Positions 61,414-64,000 of a stretch of DNA of 64,000 bases are shown here, in pieces; the stretch's first letter is position 1; each line of letters starts with the position of its first letter. Both the position numbers and the translations under genes were made by a program. Below the pieces are notes generated by a model, which worked only from the letters and a program-made list of their open reading frames with translations, did not search any database and was not told the DNA's origin. Source of the stretch: Sambucus nigra (lineage: Eukaryota > Streptophyta > Magnoliopsida > Dipsacales > Adoxaceae); the NCBI GenBank assembly GCA_949130495.1, contig OX422208.1, positions 688,897,702 to 688,961,701 on the forward strand. Reading direction: 5' to 3'.

Positions 61414-63104
61414 ATGTCTCCTTCAGGTATTAAGGCGAGGATGATGATGCTGATTATGATGATGTCGTTTGGGCTCAGTGGTAGCAGAGGCGAGGAGGGC
61501 TCCTCGGCCCCTAGACTCCCCAAATATGGCAAATTCGGGATGGCCATCGAGAATAAGACGGGGCTATTAGCGAGATTCGTCGAGATGGTAAAGACGATCA
61601 TCGACCCGGAGTACACTAGTTGGAGGGAGGTACCAAATGAGCTCAAGTTAGCTATTTGGGTGGCACTACAGGTAATGAATTCATATTTATATTTATATGA
61701 ATATTTCAATTTCAATTTCAATTTCAATTTCAATTTCAATTTCAATTTCAATTTCATTTTATTTTTATATTTATATATATATTTATTCGCATCTAACATT
61801 ATATTTGTTGGACAAGAACAATTCAGCCTGGATCCAAAGCTACGCGATTTCGTCTTGGAGAAGTTGAGGGAGCAACACAAGACGTGGAAGAAAAATATGT
61901 GGACCCGATACTTTGAGAAGACCCGAGAGTCCGTTATCTGAATGTGTGAATCCATCCCGCCGAAGGAGCCGATCTCATTGGCACAATGGCAAAAGTTCAT
62001 TGACAATGAGATCGGGGAGCGACATTGGCATCTCGCCAATCGGGGAGGGAAAATCGGGCAAAAAATACGGGCGTGCACTACTCCATCCGAACGTCTTACG
62101 CCGAGGTGGAGCATAGGATGATAGTAAGATTTAATTTTTCTATAACTACATAAATATATTATTCTGCATTATTTTACTTTACGGGGCCGATACTAATTTT
62201 ACTTTATTTTATTTCAGGGGACAGGGAGTGGCCCTGGGGGTAGGCCACATAGGTTCGATACTTATGTGGCTATTCGAATGAAGAATGGGAAGGATGAGGA
62301 GGTGTCCCCGAGCATCGCGGACACGATTGTAAGTAATCCGATATTTTACTTTTTACTAATTACGTTATAATTTTTTTATTTACTTATTTTACTAATCATG
62401 TGCTTTTTCTCGTTTCAGGCAAAACTTAAGGAAGGGCATGAGTCGCGGTCTGATGCCGATAAGGCATCTTTGTCCACAGACGCACTCAGCCAAGTGCTTG
62501 GCGCTGATCGCAAGGGTAGGACAAGGGGGGAGCTCACGGGTGGCCCAATCTAGGATCATCGGATTGAAGACGAGCAACATCGGGTTGGCTCGAACAGTGG
62601 ACTCGCATGACGGGAAATGTCCCATTTAGAGGCGAAGGTCGAAGATATGATCTCATTCATGAAGCGTTCGTTGGGAGAAAATCGTAAGGGGAAAGGAAAG
62701 GAAAAGGTGGTGGAGGATGAGGTGCAAGATGACAAAGATGTGGACCTCGCTGCTTCATCGCCGACACGTGCAGACTTTGATGTCCACTCCCCTATTTGGC
62801 TCCCTTTAACCGATCGATGTCGACACTTGGTTGGTCGAGCGTGTTTTTACTGGGCATATTTGATGGCCAGTGGATATAGCGGGGGTTGAGGGACCCGAAT
62901 ACCATCCAGGGTATGCCAGTTCATGGACGTTTGATTCAAAACATCGAGTCTAAGGTGCTCGTCACTCATGTGATACCCGAGAAGGATAATTCCCCTTTGT
63001 GGTTGCACAAACAATGCGACACGATGTATATTGCTGGGTGTGTTAATTTGTATATCGTGTGGCCTACTCACCTCCTCAGAGATAACCTATCCCTAGACAT
63101 GTAG
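61414..63104 (+). pseudogene. second CACTA gene (TNPA position, Transposase_24 type), broken
   Basis: Exon 1 (61414-61671) gives MSPSGIKARMM... and EVPNELKLAIWVALQ; an intron with an AATTTC microsatellite follows, then LDPKLRDFVLEKLREQHKTW (61828 on), the region typical of plant transposase PF03004. A TGA at 61939 interrupts, then EPISLAQWQKFIDNEIGE. Further introns are likely at 62121-62218 and 62330-62419 (GTAAG donors, TTTCAG acceptors). HRFDTYVAIRMKNG and a coiled, lysine-rich segment (62617-62720) follow, and the last part VTHVIPEKDNSPLWLHKQ...VWPTHLL (62950-63075) resembles the DUF8039 tail of these proteins. The exon 1 to exon 2 join is out of frame by one base. Confidence 0.75.
61708..61755 (+). 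repeat. AATTTC hexanucleotide microsatellite in an intron
   Basis: Eight tandem copies of a CAATTT/AATTTC hexamer within the first intron of the second CACTA gene. Confidence 0.9.
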
Positions 63105-63329
63105 TGACATTATTTGAATTGAATTGTTTTAAGTTGTTACATTTTAATTATATTTGGATTATATCGTGATGCATATTGTTTTGAATGTATATTTGAATTA
63201 TCTCTATTTCATTTGGATATATGATGTTTAAACAGGTACAGCGTTGCTATAATAGGTACAAATATACTGCTGGACAGTGGCAGTGGCCATACTGCCTAGC
63301 AGATTTTTTTTTAATTCTGCCCAGAATTA

Positions 63330-63469
63330 TCACGGTCAAACACCGTGATAATTTTTTATTAAATGTCACGGTCCTTAACCATGACAAAACTTGTCAAGGT
63401 CAAGGACCGTGACAAGTCCGTGACAACAAAATTTATCACCCCCAGAATTATCACGGTCATTGACCTTGA
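63330..63469. repeat. right subterminal palindromes of the CACTA element
   Basis: Variants of the 19-mer at 63330-63348, 63366-63384, 63394-63412 and 63451-63469. Confidence 0.9.
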
Positions 63470-63496
63470 CAATTCGACAAATTTGGTTTAGTGAAG

Positions 63497-64000
63497 GATG
63501 TAGCTCATAGTCGCAACTTCTCAAGGCTTAATGAAAGAATCGCAAAGGATATTTATACCTTTTGAGAATGATTCTAACACTGCAATTAGATCTAACAATG
63601 ACAACGGTAAATAAAAGGTTACTTCCACCTGGGTACATAAGAAAGGCAACAAAGATCTTGTAGTTCGCATTGCTCTCAAGGTTGAAACTAATTTCCAATG
63701 GTATTTTGATAGTGGGTGCTCTAGGCACATGATCGAAGATAAGAAGTATTTTATCGACCTTGGGGATTGAAAGGAAGGCAAAGTCACCTTCGGATATGGG
63801 AGTAGGTTTAGTATTTTAGGATGTGGTTGTGTTAAGATGCCCGAATTTCCTAAACTAGGTAATGTGTTATACATAGAAGGGTGGAAAGCAAACTTGATTA
63901 GCATACTTTGAGGTAAAATTTGATCGGTTTGAGTGTAACATTTATGATAAATTTGATGAACTATTACTATAAGGAGTGTGGACCGATGATAATTGCTATA
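63497..64000 (+). pseudogene. pol: Sirevirus-type gag-protease continuation after the CACTA insertion
   Basis: WYFDSGCSRHM at 63699-63731 is the copia protease start with an intact Asp-Ser-Gly, followed by KKYFIDLGD, a TGA, KEGKVTFGYGSRFSILGCGC and KLGNVLYIEGWKANLIS, the gag-pre-integrase border, to about 63902. A stop (TGA near 63910) and more decay follow to the window edge. It continues the gag at 54354-56110; removing the CACTA element and one AAG joins the two pieces. Confidence 0.75.

Larger units (their letters stand above)
56111..63493 (+). mobile_element. complete CACTA (En/Spm) transposon, 7383 bp
   Basis: The left end is CACTACACCAAA (56111) and the right end TTTGGTTTAGTG (to 63493); the inverted ends match at 22 of the first 27 positions. 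The flanks carry a 3 bp target duplication AAG (56108-56110 and 63494-63496), which is diagnostic. Each end has four copies of a TCACGGTCATTGACCGTGA-type palindrome. Inside, in the usual En/Spm order, are a TNP2-type transposase gene and a second gene in the TNPA position. Both are interrupted by stops, so the copy is probably not autonomous, although its ends look usable. Confidence 0.95.

Noticed and set aside
61368..62114. 248-codon open frame on the minus strand
   Set aside because: It lies antisense to the second CACTA gene and its intron microsatellite; no recognisable domain.
1..64000. CRISPR arrays, operons or bacterial promoters
   Set aside because: The window is plant nuclear DNA by its retroelement lineages, introns and TATA-LTR structure; no regular spacer array is present.

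Overview
This 64 kb window looks like a heterochromatic or intergenic block from a plant nuclear genome, most likely a dicot. I found no host protein-coding gene, tRNA or rRNA that I can defend. Almost everything recognisable is a nested or adjacent transposable element: Ty3/gypsy elements of plant-specific lineages (Athila-like, Tat with an extra RNase H, Tekay/Del-like chromovirus), Ty1/copia elements (a generic copia and several Sirevirus-like ones), a two-gene CACTA (En/Spm) transposon and a small hAT-type element. All coding regions carry stops or frameshifts, so I call them pseudogenes. Ends, direct repeats, primer-binding sites (PBS), polypurine tracts (PPT) and domain order come from the sequence; lineage names rest on recalled family features and were not searched.

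Layout. 1-8545 (+): 3' part of an Athila-like element, with gag-protease-RT-RNaseH-integrase in one decayed polyprotein, then about 1.7 kb of non-coding DNA and the 3' LTR. 8546-17901: AT-rich relics, including a CACTA right end at 9660-9916, a doubtful solo LTR at 10932-12915, a long CA/TA microsatellite and a run of 19 G. 17907-29494 (+): a structurally complete Tat-lineage element of 11.6 kb with both LTRs, a near-match target duplication, gag-pol and a long antisense ORF 3' of pol. 29500-32925 (-): copia gag-protease and a probable LTR. 32926-37663 (-): a Sirevirus-like element without pol. 38703-48871 (-): a Tekay/Del-like element with gag but no pol, and very long LTRs (4.5 and 3.1 kb), the longer carrying a 591 bp hAT-type insertion and an 831 bp tandem duplication. 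48934-53929 (-): a second Sirevirus-like pol-less element. 54354-64000 (+): a decayed Sirevirus gag-protease split by a complete 7.4 kb CACTA transposon (56111-63493, 3 bp target duplication) with a TNP2-type transposase gene and a second TNPA-position gene.

How the parts relate. The two pol-less Sirevirus-like elements share an unusual layout. Directly after the tRNA-Met primer site each has a short ORF opening with similar residues, followed by a coiled coil and one CCHC knuckle, with no capsid domain and no enzymes. This matches the segment between the first and second zinc knuckles of the longer gag at 54.4-56.1 kb, and it is my best candidate for something undescribed. Two different families here (Sirevirus-like and Tekay-like) also show an LTR flanked by internal sequence on both sides, the mark of tandem elements sharing an LTR. 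Premature stops in several elements are mostly explainable as C-to-T changes in CAG, CAA or CGA codons, consistent with long-term methylation and deamination.
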